Positions 25,428 to 34,261 of a DNA stretch of 64,000 nt are shown piece by piece. The translations under genes and the position numbers were made by a program. The stretch's first letter is position 1, and the number at the start of each line of letters is the position of its first letter. This stretch comes from Bacillus sp. RO3. Its GTDB lineage: Bacteria; Bacillota; Bacilli; Bacillales; Bacillaceae_B. The stretch is taken from positions 1 to 64,000 of the forward strand of contig NZ_JAAXCV010000027.1 of the NCBI RefSeq assembly GCF_012911895.1, read 5' to 3'. The notes under the pieces were generated by a model. That model worked only from the letters and a program-made list of their open reading frames with translations. It made no database searches and was not told the origin of the DNA.

Positions 25428-26286
25428 AACAGATAGCTGGCATCACCTTAAAGGGTGTGGACAGGATAAGAAACCTCTGGAAATATATATGTTTATCGAC
25501 CCTCTTTGCCCTGAATGCTGGGCGTTGGAACCAATCTTAAAGAAATTGCATATTGAGTACGGACAATACTTTCGCATTCGTTACATTTTGAGTGGCCAGC
25601 TTGCATCTTTAAATATCGCAACCAAACGTAAGCAAGAAGATTTAGCCCAACTATGGGATAAAACGGCGAGTCGTTCAGGAATGTCTTGTGATGGAAGCTT
25701 CTGGATCGAAAATCCCATCGATTCACCTTATCTTGCTTCATTCGCCATTAAAGCCGCCGAGCTGCAAGGAAAGCATTCAGGAATTCGTTTTTTACGATTT
25801 TTACAGGAACGATTATTCCTTCAGAAGAAGGACATCTCGAATATCGAGGTACTGAAGGACTGTGCCCAAGCCGCCAAGCTCGATATGAATGAATTCATGA
25901 ATGATATCAATTCTGCCTCCGCATCAAAGGCATTTCAGTGTGATGTGAAGATTACATCCGAAATGGAAGTGGAAGAGATTCCGACATTGGTCTTCTTTAA
26001 TGAGAATATTGAGGATGAAGGATTAAAGATTACGGGAATGTATTCTTATGAGGTGTATGTTCATATCATTGAAGAAATGCTCGGCAGGAAGCCCGAGAAG
26101 CAAGCCTTGCCGCCACTGGATGTTTTCATGAAATATTACCGAGTCGTTGCTTCAAAGGAAATTGCCGTTGTATATGATTTATCAATAGAAGAAGTGGAAA
26201 AGCACATGAAGAAATGGACATTACAGCAAAAAGTAAAAAAGCTCCCTGCAAAGCACGGAACGTTTTGGAAATATATACGTCACTAA
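25420..26286 (+). CDS. spxH: ClpXP adaptor SpxH (YjbH), DsbA-like
   Basis: A 288-residue protein of the thioredoxin/DsbA superfamily. The CxxC motif is CPEC (C30-C33) in FIDPLCPECWALEP, after a short His/Cys N-terminus (HHLKGCG) that in YjbH binds zinc. C-terminal blocks SKEIAVVYDLSIEEVEKHMKKW are conserved. SpxH binds the regulator Spx and presents it to ClpXP, so that Spx is degraded unless the cell is under thiol stress. The start is TTG at 25420, with AAAAGGGTC upstream. Spx itself is coded 6.5 kb away in the same window. Confidence 0.94.
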   Translation: MTRTDSWHHLKGCGQDKKPLEIYMFIDPLCPECWALEPILKKLHIEYGQYFRIRYILSGQLASLNIATKRKQEDLAQLWDKTASRSGMSCDGSFWIENPIDSPYLASFAIKAAELQGKHSGIRFLRFLQERLFLQKKDISNIEVLKDCAQAAKLDMNEFMNDINSASASKAFQCDVKITSEMEVEEIPTLVFFNENIEDEGLKITGMYSYEVYVHIIEEMLGRKPEKQALPPLDVFMKYYRVVASKEIAVVYDLSIEEVEKHMKKWTLQQKVKKLPAKHGTFWKYIRH

Positions 26287-26322
26287 TGATATTTTAATAT
26301 AGTAAAATGATCCAAGTTACAA

Positions 26323-26356
26323 GAAAAGCCGATGTTGTTTCCAACATCGGCTTTTC
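26323..26356 (+). terminator. Terminator of yjbI-spxH
   Basis: A 15-bp perfect stem (26323-26337 with 26342-26356) with a four-base loop, ending TTTTC. Confidence 0.85.
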
Positions 26357-26572
26357 AATACGAACAAAGGGGATGGGAGAAATTTTTCACGGTCAAACAA
26401 AGGGGTATATGTTTGCTTGTGATCAACTTCACACTGATAATATATCATGCGGCCACTTGTATTGGCAAGTTGTTTGTATGGTATTTCACAATATTGTCAA
26501 AATCCATTCATGTTCCTCTTTTCCTCATCATATACATGGTCATAAGACAACTTATCAACGGAGGGAAATGGT

Positions 26573-26761
26573 ATGGCCCTAAAGATAAAATATGGAATCC
26601 TCCTGCTGCTAATCTTCATCAGCTTTTTCATCAATATCCTAGGACTCATGCGCCTGGTCCCAGTTCTTATAACATCCCCTATCCTGTTCCTTTCACTTCT
26701 GCTTTTCTTCCACTCCCTGGGCAACCGTAACCGCTTCAAAGGATTCAAACCAACGAAATGA
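26573..26761 (+). CDS. Small two-helix membrane protein, unknown
   Basis: A 62-residue protein with two hydrophobic helices (ILLLLIFISFFINILGL and PVLITSPILFLSLLLFF) and a basic tail (RNRFKGFKPTK). A clear ribosome binding site (ACGGAGGGAAATGGT) and a downstream terminator shared with pepF make it a real gene. No function is recognised. The 200 bases upstream contain weak open frames with no ribosome binding site, which I do not regard as genes. Confidence 0.7.
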   Translation: MALKIKYGILLLLIFISFFINILGLMRLVPVLITSPILFLSLLLFFHSLGNRNRFKGFKPTK

Positions 26762-26781
26762 AGGAAAGCTTCAGAATAAAT

Positions 26782-26817
26782 AACTCCTCTCGGGAACATT
26801 GATCCCTAAGAGGAGTT
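26782..26817. terminator. Bidirectional terminator between small membrane gene and pepF
   Basis: AACTCCTCT at 26782-26790 pairs with AGAGGAGTT at 26809-26817, with an inner GGGA/TCCC arm. It serves the plus-strand small gene and the minus-strand pepF. Confidence 0.85.
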
Positions 26818-26844
26818 TTAGATTTCACAGTGCTTGCACTCTAT

Positions 26845-28668
26845 TTATTGAAGTTTCTGGAGCAGTTCTTCCATTTCATTCAACTTCTCTTCAAAGACTT
26901 TGCATGCGTCTTCTACCGGCTTGGAGGTGGTCATATCCACACCTGCTTTTTTCAGCACTTCAATCGGGTAATCGGAGCTACCTGCTTTAAGGAAGTCGAT
27001 ATACCTTTCAACAGCAGGCTCTCCCTCATCTAAAATCTGTTGACTGAGAGCAGTTGCAGCTGAGTATCCGGTTGCGTATTGATACACATAGTAGTTGTAA
27101 TAGAAGTGAGGAATACGCGCCCACTCCAAGCCTATCTCTTCATCAATTGAAAGGTCTTCACCGAAATATTTCTTATTCAGCTCATAATATTCGTTCGTCA
27201 GGAATTCCGAAGTAAGAGCTTCGCCTTCCTGGGCTTTTTTATGAATCAGATGTTCAAACTCCGCAAACATCGTTTGACGGAAAACGGTCCCCCTGAACCC
27301 TTCTAAGTAATGATTTAAGAGATACAGTCGCTTTTTCTCATCCTCTATTGTGTTCAAAAGGTAGTCATTTAATAGAGCTTCATTACAAGTAGAGGCCACT
27401 TCCGCCACAAAGATGGAATAATGTCCATACGTGTATGGCTGGGCTTTTCGTGTATAGTGGCTGTGAACACTGTGACCGAATTCATGGGCCAGTGTAAATA
27501 GATTGTTCACATTATCCTGCCAATTCATAAGGATATAAGGATTCGTTCCGTATGCCCCGGAAGAGTATGCCCCGCTCCTCTTACCTTTGTTCTCGACTAC
27601 GTCCACCCAACGGTTATCAAACCCTTCTTTCAGGACACTTGCATATTCTTCACCTAGAGGCTTTAAGCCCTCAAGTATCATGTTTTGTGCCTCATCATAG
27701 CTGATCTCCATTTTGACTTCCTTCACCAGAGGGGTGTATAAGTCGTACATATGAACCTCATCCAAACCCAGTACCTTTTTACGAAGCTTCACATAACGCT
27801 GAAGCAAATGAAGGTTTTTATTGACCGTATTCACAAGGTTATCGTATACCTGTTCAGGGATATTGTTATTGGATAACGCTGCGTGTCTTGCTGAATCGTA
27901 ATTTCTTACATGCGCCACAAAGTTATCTTTTTTTACCGCTCCACTTAATGTTGAGGCAAATGTATTCTCGAATTTCCCGTACGTTTCATAAACTTTTTTA
28001 AACGCTTCTTTCCTCACCCGGCGATCGCTGCTCTCCAGGAACCGGATGAATCTGCCGTGCGTAATATCCACTTCTTCTCCGTTTTCATCCTTGATGCTCG
28101 GAAACTCCAGATCTGCATTATTCAACATTCCAAACGTATTACTGGCTGCACTGAACACCTCGGATGCTTGGGCAAGTAGGGCTTCTTCCTCGGCAGATAA
28201 TACATGTGGACGCTGAAGATTGATTTCTTCCAATGCATGTTTGTACTTCTTCAATTCTTCTTTTTCTTTAAGAAATCCTTGTAGTTTACTTTCTTCAATA
28301 GAAAGAACTTCAGGAACCATATAAGCAAATTTACTCGCTAATTGTGTATAAAGGCTTTTTGCCCGGTCATCAAGCCCCTGATAGTGTGAATTTGTTGTAT
28401 CCTGATCATAACGCATATGAGAATATGTATAAACCCTGCCCATGCGCTCCATGATTTCATCCTGGAAGGCAAAGGCTTCATATAGATGCTCCGCACTATC
28501 CCCCAGTGTTCCTTTAAACTCGTCTGCTTTACCGGTCAATTCTTTTATTTCCTTGTATTCTTTTTCCCATGCTTCGTCACTTTCGAATATATCTTCCAAT
28601 CTCCATGTTAACTTTTCCTCTACCTCATTCCTGCCTGGCAGGCTTTTTACAGCTGTATCTTTTGTCAT
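26845..28668 (-). CDS. pepF: Oligoendopeptidase F (PepF, YjbG)
   Basis: A 607-residue cytoplasmic M3-family metallopeptidase that cleaves short peptides. The zinc motif HEFGH is at residues 395-399, with a third ligand Glu in the family EVAST region (about 420). The length is normal for PepF. A ribosome binding site of the GGAGGATATAT type lies before the ATG. The gene follows coiA with an 88-base gap. The location matches B. subtilis yjbG. It may process peptides delivered by the Opp transporter encoded nearby, as inference. Confidence 0.95.
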   Translation of the reverse strand: MTKDTAVKSLPGRNEVEEKLTWRLEDIFESDEAWEKEYKEIKELTGKADEFKGTLGDSAEHLYEAFAFQDEIMERMGRVYTYSHMRYDQDTTNSHYQGLDDRAKSLYTQLASKFAYMVPEVLSIEESKLQGFLKEKEELKKYKHALEEINLQRPHVLSAEEEALLAQASEVFSAASNTFGMLNNADLEFPSIKDENGEEVDITHGRFIRFLESSDRRVRKEAFKKVYETYGKFENTFASTLSGAVKKDNFVAHVRNYDSARHAALSNNNIPEQVYDNLVNTVNKNLHLLQRYVKLRKKVLGLDEVHMYDLYTPLVKEVKMEISYDEAQNMILEGLKPLGEEYASVLKEGFDNRWVDVVENKGKRSGAYSSGAYGTNPYILMNWQDNVNNLFTLAHEFGHSVHSHYTRKAQPYTYGHYSIFVAEVASTCNEALLNDYLLNTIEDEKKRLYLLNHYLEGFRGTVFRQTMFAEFEHLIHKKAQEGEALTSEFLTNEYYELNKKYFGEDLSIDEEIGLEWARIPHFYYNYYVYQYATGYSAATALSQQILDEGEPAVERYIDFLKAGSSDYPIEVLKKAGVDMTTSKPVEDACKVFEEKLNEMEELLQKLQ

Positions 28669-28756
28669 ATATATCCTCCATTCTAGAATCCACAGAAAAT
28701 TCCTTATAGTTACATTCTCTCTTATCTAAGATTTTCCTGCAACAAAACAATCTTTG

Positions 28757-29944
28757 TTACACCTTTTTTAATATATGCTTCCATTTAGAATTAAAATCAT
28801 GCTGGTGCTTTTCGAAACTGGAAAAGGTGTCAGGGCATACCCACGGGACCGAAAGCTGAAACCGCCCTCCTCCAGCCTTTCTGATGATCTGCATAGCCTC
28901 CAACAAGACCAAATATTGATTTACTGCCCTTCTCGTCCCCTCGTCCAGGCTTACCATAGGAAGAGGACGGACCTCTAAATGCCCCCTTTCGAGCCTTTTA
29001 GACATCGCCTGCTCAAGACTATCCATTGTAAAATACTTCTCTTTCTTCATACAATCCTTCCACACATAATATTGCCACTCCAATGCATGACTCTTAAAGT
29101 GAAGAGCATGGGGAAAAACAGGTATGCCGACAAACAAAGGTAAATATAAACATGTATCTCCACCTTCATAGACTTCCTTTAAAAATACATCATGCTTAGA
29201 TTTACGATAATGGAGCTTATTGTGAATCCATTTCGATCGGAGTTGACTCCAATTCTTTATCAGATACCTATGATCAATGGTGGAAACTGAAATAGAGAAT
29301 GGAAGGGAGAAATCCTCAATGGAAATCTTTACAGGTGAAGCACTAATAAAAGTTGATGAAGATACGGGAATGAGATGGGTATATAACGTAAAGGATCTAT
29401 TTTCGGGAGAAAAAAGAAGAAGAAAATAGTGTAAATGGGGTGAATAACGAATAAATACTTGCTGAAAGGGAGGTAAATACACTAGCCCATTTTGGTTGAT
29501 TTTAACCTCTTGGGTGAGTAACCAATAAGGAGTGATGCTTTGACTTTTGTATCCTTGATTGCGGGATAGCATGTCAGCTAGGGGAATAGAGGAACACTGT
29601 ATCTCAATGGCAATATCCTCCGCTTCCGTGCGTATGAACACATCCGCTATTTGCTGAATTTGTTTTATATAATGTTCCACCTCCACAATTGGATAACGGC
29701 CTTTTAGCCTTTCATAAAGCATTTTCTTGCCAAGCAGATGCCGGGGTGACTCATGATGCTTCCCAATCATGCATTGAGATTGTGGAAGATGAGCAAAATG
29801 TGGTACATTTCGTAATCCAATCTTAAGCTTTACATCTCCAGAACAATGAGGACATTGGAAGGAATCTCTTCTGTACACAGTCAAATCATCCCGTGTGTAA
29901 TGAATGGTGGAGAACACTTTGTTTTTATATAAAGCTGTTAACAT
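28757..29944 (-). CDS. coiA: Competence protein CoiA (YjbF)
   Basis: A 395-residue protein of the CoiA family. The N-terminus carries a small zinc-ribbon-like unit (FQCPHCSGDVKLKIG) followed by a nuclease-like core (VEVEHYIKQIQQIADVFI ... AIEIQCS), a divergent restriction-endonuclease fold with the E-x-Q motif. CoiA is a nuclease-like DNA-repair and recombination protein found in the competence regulons of Bacillus and Streptococcus. Position beside pepF and cls/mecA agrees with the known order. The terminal half has variable length in the family; it is complete here. Confidence 0.85.
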   Translation of the reverse strand: MLTALYKNKVFSTIHYTRDDLTVYRRDSFQCPHCSGDVKLKIGLRNVPHFAHLPQSQCMIGKHHESPRHLLGKKMLYERLKGRYPIVEVEHYIKQIQQIADVFIRTEAEDIAIEIQCSSIPLADMLSRNQGYKSQSITPYWLLTQEVKINQNGLVYLPPFQQVFIRYSPHLHYFLLLFSPENRSFTLYTHLIPVSSSTFISASPVKISIEDFSLPFSISVSTIDHRYLIKNWSQLRSKWIHNKLHYRKSKHDVFLKEVYEGGDTCLYLPLFVGIPVFPHALHFKSHALEWQYYVWKDCMKKEKYFTMDSLEQAMSKRLERGHLEVRPLPMVSLDEGTRRAVNQYLVLLEAMQIIRKAGGGRFQLSVPWVCPDTFSSFEKHQHDFNSKWKHILKKV

Positions 29945-30036
29945 AGAACACCTCCTTCAACACACATTCGATAAAAAAAGGAAAATTCCTGCATAAAAAA
30001 ACCTTGGGACAAAAAATGTTCCAAACATAGAGAAAA

Positions 30037-30070
30037 CCGAACGATCATTCAACATCCATTGATCGTCCGG
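30037..30070 (-). terminator. Terminator of cardiolipin synthase gene
   Basis: CCGAACGATCA at 30037-30047 pairs with TGATCGTCCGG at 30060-30070 with one G-U pair; the minus-strand transcript continues TTTTC. It is about 70 bases after the cls stop. Confidence 0.7.
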
Positions 30071-30141
30071 ATTTCTAATTCGAGGTAACTTAATGTTGCA
30101 TATGATCAATTTCATTTGGACATGTCACAACCTCATCCTTT

Positions 30142-31647
30142 TTATAATAGAGGTGACATTAATCTTGAAGTGGATTCTAATATGCGATAACCAAGATGCC
30201 TCTTCTGAAACTCTTGCAGGTCCAGTTCTGCAGCATCCTCTAAATCACGTAAATATTCTTTAACAAGCGAATTGGTGCTTTCAGTTTTATAGAGAAAGGC
30301 ATTCACTTCAAAGTTTAAATGAAAGCTCCTCATATCCATATTTGAGGTACCGATGGAAGCCATCTCTTCATCCACAATGACGATTTTGCTGTGCATAAAG
30401 CCTTTTTGATATTCAAAGATACGTGCTCCTGATTCAAGAAGATCTGGGAAGTAAGACCTTGATGCGTGGAAAACAATGCGTTTATCAGGCTTATGGGGAA
30501 CGAGCAGCCTCACATCCACTCCACTTAAAGCAGCAATTTTGAGAGCTGAGAAGATATCTTCATCGGGTATAAAATAAGGTGAGGCCACCCACACACTTTT
30601 CCTGGCAGAAGTGATCATGGAAAAGAAGATATTTTTTAATACGCTCAACTCATTATCAGGCCCTCCTGCAATCATTTGAACCCCTCCATCATTTGCATTT
30701 TCAAGAGGGTCAGGACTTAAATAACCAGGAGTCAGGAAATCGTCATTCGTCATATAATACCAGTCCTGAAGAAAGATAAGCTGTAACGTCCGAACTGCTT
30801 CGCCCCTGACAAACAAGTGGGTGTCACGCCAGAATCCAAATTGGGGATTTTTCCCTAAATACTCATCTCCTATATTAAGTCCGCCTACAAATCCGATACT
30901 GCCATCTATAACGATGATTTTGCGGTGATTACGGAAATTAAACTTATTATTGAGAACAGGAATTTTCACTGGACCAAAGGGTACGACTTCAACCCCGGCA
31001 TCTTTTAATTCTGCAATATAATCCTTTGATAATTGCCAGGCCCCTACCGCATCATACAGGAAGCGAATCTTCACACCGTCTTTGGCCCGTTCGATCAGAA
31101 TATCCTTTATCTGATTTCCGATTTCATCGTGCCGGACGATATAATATTCCATATGAATGTGATGCTTCGCAGTTTTTAACCAGTTCAGGATTTCACCAAA
31201 TGTCTCTTCACCGTTAGTTAACAGTTTAGTTTCACTGGAAAAGGATATGGCGCTGTTCCCGATTCTCTGAGCAAGCTGAAAATGCTTTTCCTGAAATAAG
31301 CCAAACATTTCCGCGTTCATTTCCTTCGGCCCAGGTTCAAATTTATTATAGGTTTCCTTGTCCAATATGTACTTCTTCTTATACATTTTCTCTTTGCGAA
31401 AGTTACGCCCAAATAATAAATAAAAGATAAAACCAAGAAACGGAAAGGCTCCTAGTACGACTAACCACGTCAACGTCTGGGTTGGATGACGATTCTCAAA
31501 GAAAATGAGGAACCCTATGACAATAACAGAAAGTGTAAAGATTAAACTGATATACTTCACCATACCAGAAAGGTATTGATCGAAGTAGAAAATATAACTT
31601 AACACCAAAACAGCAATGAACAGGAGAATTCTTACCGTATTTTTCAT
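30142..31647 (-). CDS. cls: Cardiolipin synthase (phospholipase D family)
   Basis: About 501 residues. Two N-terminal membrane helices (VRILLFIAVLVLSYIFY and a second near residue 40) are followed by two PLD/HKD motifs: NFRNHRKIIVIDGSIGFVGG and FMHSKIVIVDEEMASIGTSN. It condenses two phosphatidylglycerol molecules to cardiolipin and glycerol at the membrane. The start at 31647 follows GGAAGGTGTTAAAAGT; starting at the GTG at 31665 would cover that site. Bacilli have several Cls paralogues, so which one this is (ClsA, YwjE, YwiE) is not assigned. Confidence 0.92.
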   Translation of the reverse strand: MKNTVRILLFIAVLVLSYIFYFDQYLSGMVKYISLIFTLSVIVIGFLIFFENRHPTQTLTWLVVLGAFPFLGFIFYLLFGRNFRKEKMYKKKYILDKETYNKFEPGPKEMNAEMFGLFQEKHFQLAQRIGNSAISFSSETKLLTNGEETFGEILNWLKTAKHHIHMEYYIVRHDEIGNQIKDILIERAKDGVKIRFLYDAVGAWQLSKDYIAELKDAGVEVVPFGPVKIPVLNNKFNFRNHRKIIVIDGSIGFVGGLNIGDEYLGKNPQFGFWRDTHLFVRGEAVRTLQLIFLQDWYYMTNDDFLTPGYLSPDPLENANDGGVQMIAGGPDNELSVLKNIFFSMITSARKSVWVASPYFIPDEDIFSALKIAALSGVDVRLLVPHKPDKRIVFHASRSYFPDLLESGARIFEYQKGFMHSKIVIVDEEMASIGTSNMDMRSFHLNFEVNAFLYKTESTNSLVKEYLRDLEDAAELDLQEFQKRHLGYRILESTSRLMSPLL

Positions 31648-31694
31648 ACTTTTAACACCTTCCACTGTCTTAATGATCGTCGTGAAATAAAAAA

Positions 31695-31721
31695 ATACCG
31701 ATTTCTAAATGAAACCGGTAT
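31695..31721 (-). terminator. Terminator of mecA
   Basis: ATACCGATTTC at 31695-31705 pairs with GAAACCGGTAT at 31711-31721, and the minus-strand transcript continues TTTTTTTATT. It starts six bases before the mecA stop. Confidence 0.93.
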
Positions 31722-31726
31722 GATCG

Positions 31727-32398
31727 TTACGAGAAGTGTCCACTTATTGTGTTAAACACGTCCCCATTCATGACCACTTTTCCATACTCTTCAAGGCGAT
31801 GAACGGTCATTCGTGACTCATCCGCATATTCAAGTAATACGCTTAGCATGTTGTCGATGTCTTCCTCCGAGAAGTGCTCTTCTGAAAACTTCACATAAAT
31901 GAAATATTTATCCTCGAATGCTAGCAGCTTTGTCTCTAAATGATCCACAGGCATGTCTTTCATCCGATGGGATAGAGAAATGGCATCTTCAAAATCATTG
32001 AATTTTAACGTAAAATCAAGGGCGACTTCTGATTCACCGTCTTGGTCCTGTTTGATCTGAAAATGTTGATCAAGTAGATCCTCAATGCGTTCATCTACAG
32101 GAAGTTCCTTTAGTTTATCCTCTGGAATCGGCAATTCGAAACGCTGACCGTCTTTAGAGACCTGAGCTCTTGTAACAAGTACTTCCAGTCCTTTATCTAA
32201 TGCCTGAACCTGAATCCATAGGGGTCCTTCTATTCCGAAATCTTCTTCCTGATGGACTTCATCCATCATATCCCAAAAGAGTTCCTCACTTCTTTCACGA
32301 TTATACCAAATCTCTTCACGGTCAAACCCGCGATCTTCGATATCACCATAAGAAATATAGAATTTAACTGTATTTTCGTTAATGCGTTCGATTTCCAA
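31727..32398 (-). CDS. mecA: Adaptor protein MecA
   Basis: A 223-residue adaptor for the ClpCP protease. The N-terminal target-binding domain (MEIERINENTVKFYISYGDIEDRGF) is followed by an acidic linker and a C-terminal domain that binds ClpC. MecA delivers the competence factor ComK to ClpCP for degradation, and can also affect Spx. The start is TTG at 32398 after GGGAGAGGTGTAAA. It is transcribed alone; spx lies upstream behind its own terminator. Confidence 0.95.
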   Translation of the reverse strand: MEIERINENTVKFYISYGDIEDRGFDREEIWYNRERSEELFWDMMDEVHQEEDFGIEGPLWIQVQALDKGLEVLVTRAQVSKDGQRFELPIPEDKLKELPVDERIEDLLDQHFQIKQDQDGESEVALDFTLKFNDFEDAISLSHRMKDMPVDHLETKLLAFEDKYFIYVKFSEEHFSEEDIDNMLSVLLEYADESRMTVHRLEEYGKVVMNGDVFNTISGHFS

Positions 32399-32647
32399 TT
32401 TACACCTCTCCCTTCTTGCATGATGTTAGTGAAGGGACTACACCCTCTTGAGCTTGATCGCTCTATTGCTGGTGAAGATAGAAGATACATTTAGGTTAGT
32501 TTGTACCTTGTACTTCTATTTTATGATATAACCACTGAAAATGGAATTAAACTAACACCCATTTTTTCTTCACTATTCCCATTAGGTGTTTTTGACATTT
32601 TAGCGAATATTTGCTGAAAATTCAAGTCATAATACTCGCTATAATAT

Positions 32648-32702
32648 AAAAGGGGTTGACCCGAAAGGATACGCAACGTTCCTTAAAGGGTCAGCCCCTT
32701 TT
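32648..32702 (-). terminator. Terminator of spx
   Basis: AAAAGGGGTTGACCC at 32648-32662 pairs with GGGTCAGCCCCTTTT at 32688-32702 with one wobble, around a loop of 25 bases. The minus-strand transcript continues TTTTATATT. Confidence 0.85.
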
Positions 32703-32750
32703 ACTTATATATTCTCCATCGTTCAAAATATGATGAGAATGTAAGGTACT

Positions 32751-33146
32751 TTAGTTTACCATCCTTTGAGCCTCTAGAAGTTGGAATGTCCGAACCTTTC
32801 TAGGAAGGAAGCGTCTAATCTCGTCTTCATTGTAACCAACCTGCAGCCGCTTTTCATCTAAAATGATCGGACGTCTTAAAAGACCAGGATTTTTCTGGAT
32901 AAGCTCAAATAATTCTTGAAGTGGCAATGTTTCTAAATCCACATTAAGCTTTTGAAAAGTCTTGGAACGCGTCGAAATGATTTCATCTGTTCCATCCTCT
33001 GTCATTCGAAGGATTTCTTTTATTTCATCAATGCTTAATGGTTCAGAAAACACGTTACGTTCTGTATATGGAATCTCATGCTCTTCTAACCAAGCTTTTG
33101 CCTTGCGACAAGATGTACAACTAGGTGAAGTGAATAATGTAACCAC
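32751..33146 (-). CDS. spx: Regulatory protein Spx (YjbD)
   Basis: A 131-residue ArsC-superfamily protein that binds the RNA polymerase alpha subunit and redirects transcription to thiol and disulfide stress genes. The redox switch CxxC is C10-C13 ([13 protein letters not shown]). Length and sequence are typical. The protein is turned over by ClpXP with the SpxH adaptor encoded 6.5 kb away. In B. subtilis spx is co-transcribed with yjbC and also has stress promoters regulated by PerR and YodB; here a hairpin separates yjbC from spx. Confidence 0.97.
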   Translation of the reverse strand: MVTLFTSPSCTSCRKAKAWLEEHEIPYTERNVFSEPLSIDEIKEILRMTEDGTDEIISTRSKTFQKLNVDLETLPLQELFELIQKNPGLLRRPIILDEKRLQVGYNEDEIRRFLPRKVRTFQLLEAQRMVN

Positions 33147-33244
33147 GAATCATTCACACTCCCTTAAGAATTTTTATATAGAGTATTTTATTTAAACAAT
33201 GGCATTTATTTAAAATTAGTTTAAATAAGAAATCTCTATTATGT

Positions 33245-33294
33245 ATTATACATGAATTATTGTCCATTGAACATACTTTTAACTAATTTGTCAA
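33245..33294 (-). promoter_or_regulatory. Candidate promoter region of spx
   Basis: On the minus strand TTGACA (33289-33294) lies 17 bases before a poor -10 (TTCAAT), and a consensus TATAAT lies further on (33245-33250), 99 bases before the spx start. Two overlapping promoters are plausible, since a terminator at 33399-33426 cuts read-through from yjbC. Confidence 0.45.
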
Positions 33295-33398
33295 ATTTCC
33301 TATACATAGGTTTTACAGAAGGTTTATACTCCATTTCTATAATAGGTATACCCCTTTTTTACCGGGCTAAACATGTTAAGGGATTTTTTCATTTAGAA

Positions 33399-33426
33399 AA
33401 CCTTATTGCGAATATGCAATAAGGTT
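33399..33426 (-). terminator. Terminator between yjbC and spx
   Basis: AACCTTATTGC at 33399-33409 pairs with GCAATAAGGTT at 33416-33426, followed by TTTTC in the minus-strand transcript. Confidence 0.85.
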
Positions 33427-33433
33427 ATTTTGT

Positions 33434-34006
33434 TTAGAGATCTTTCAGTACATCCCCATCACGGTCTTCATCTTTCTTCAGGACTTCGTCAACTGGCTGG
33501 TACGAAGCACCATAGAACTTTTTATCATTGTACGTATGGATCAGTTCATAGGTCTTTTTCATAGAGTCGAAGATCAAATCTTCCGTTTCCTGATTGGGGG
33601 CCCAGTAGAGTATTTCCATTTTATTGATCTCATTTGTAGCAAGGGAGCGGCGGGCATAACCGATGCTCACTGCATGTTCAAAGCCTTCTCGCTTGTAAAA
33701 CTTCAAACGTTTTTCCGTATCAGTGTCGTCATAATCAACCGGCTCCACTTCTAAAATGATGGCTTTGTTTTTTTTCTTTAGCTTTTCTAATAGCTTATGA
33801 CCCAGTCCCTGTCCCCGCGCATCCTTTGAGACGAAAAGATAATCAATGAAGATGAAATCATCAAGTTCCGCATACATAAGCACATGATGTTGTCCTTCAT
33901 CTTTATGATAAATATCGCTTCTTTCTTTTAAAAGTGACTCAAGATGTTCTTTTGATTTCATTTCCTCTACAGGAAAATATTGATTTAATTTTTCATACCA
34001 ATGCAT
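33434..34006 (-). CDS. yjbC: GNAT family acetyltransferase YjbC
   Basis: A 190-residue protein with a GNAT domain in the first two thirds (DYLFVSKDARGQGLGHKLLEKL is the acetyl-CoA loop) and a C-terminal extension of about 50 charged residues. It matches B. subtilis YjbC, the gene in front of spx and part of the stress-induced yjbC-spx operon. The acceptor substrate is unknown. The ATG follows AAAGGAGTAGATCC. It is cut off from spx by a hairpin in this genome. Confidence 0.87.
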   Translation of the reverse strand: MHWYEKLNQYFPVEEMKSKEHLESLLKERSDIYHKDEGQHHVLMYAELDDFIFIDYLFVSKDARGQGLGHKLLEKLKKKNKAIILEVEPVDYDDTDTEKRLKFYKREGFEHAVSIGYARRSLATNEINKMEILYWAPNQETEDLIFDSMKKTYELIHTYNDKKFYGASYQPVDEVLKKDEDRDGDVLKDL

Positions 34007-34223
34007 GGATCTACTCCTTTAAACGTTTTTGAATGTCATTGACTAACGGGATACGATTATTTTTCTCTGAAAAAAAATGTTTATGTTAGATGTTAGTCTT
34101 TCCCGTGGGATAGTATTACGGAAATACAGGCTTAAAACAACCTGAAATGAGGGTAGTGTGGTTGAAAGCGGTTAATCTTACCAGTACTTTTATCATACCA
34201 ATTTTTATGTATATTTTCAAATC

Positions 34224-34259
34224 AAAAAGCCTGACCGGGCGAGCTTAGTCAGGCTTTTT
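34224..34259 (-). terminator. Terminator of the glycoside-hydrolase-like gene
   Basis: A 12-bp stem pairs AAAAAGCCTGAC (34224-34235) with GTCAGGCTTTTT (34248-34259), three bases beyond the stop on the minus strand. Confidence 0.93.
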
Positions 34260-34261
34260 CA

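Noticed and set aside
26307-26730. Two overlapping open frames of 91 and 132 codons upstream of the small membrane gene
   Set aside because: They lack ribosome binding sites, overlap the spxH terminator and give composition unlike neighbouring proteins.
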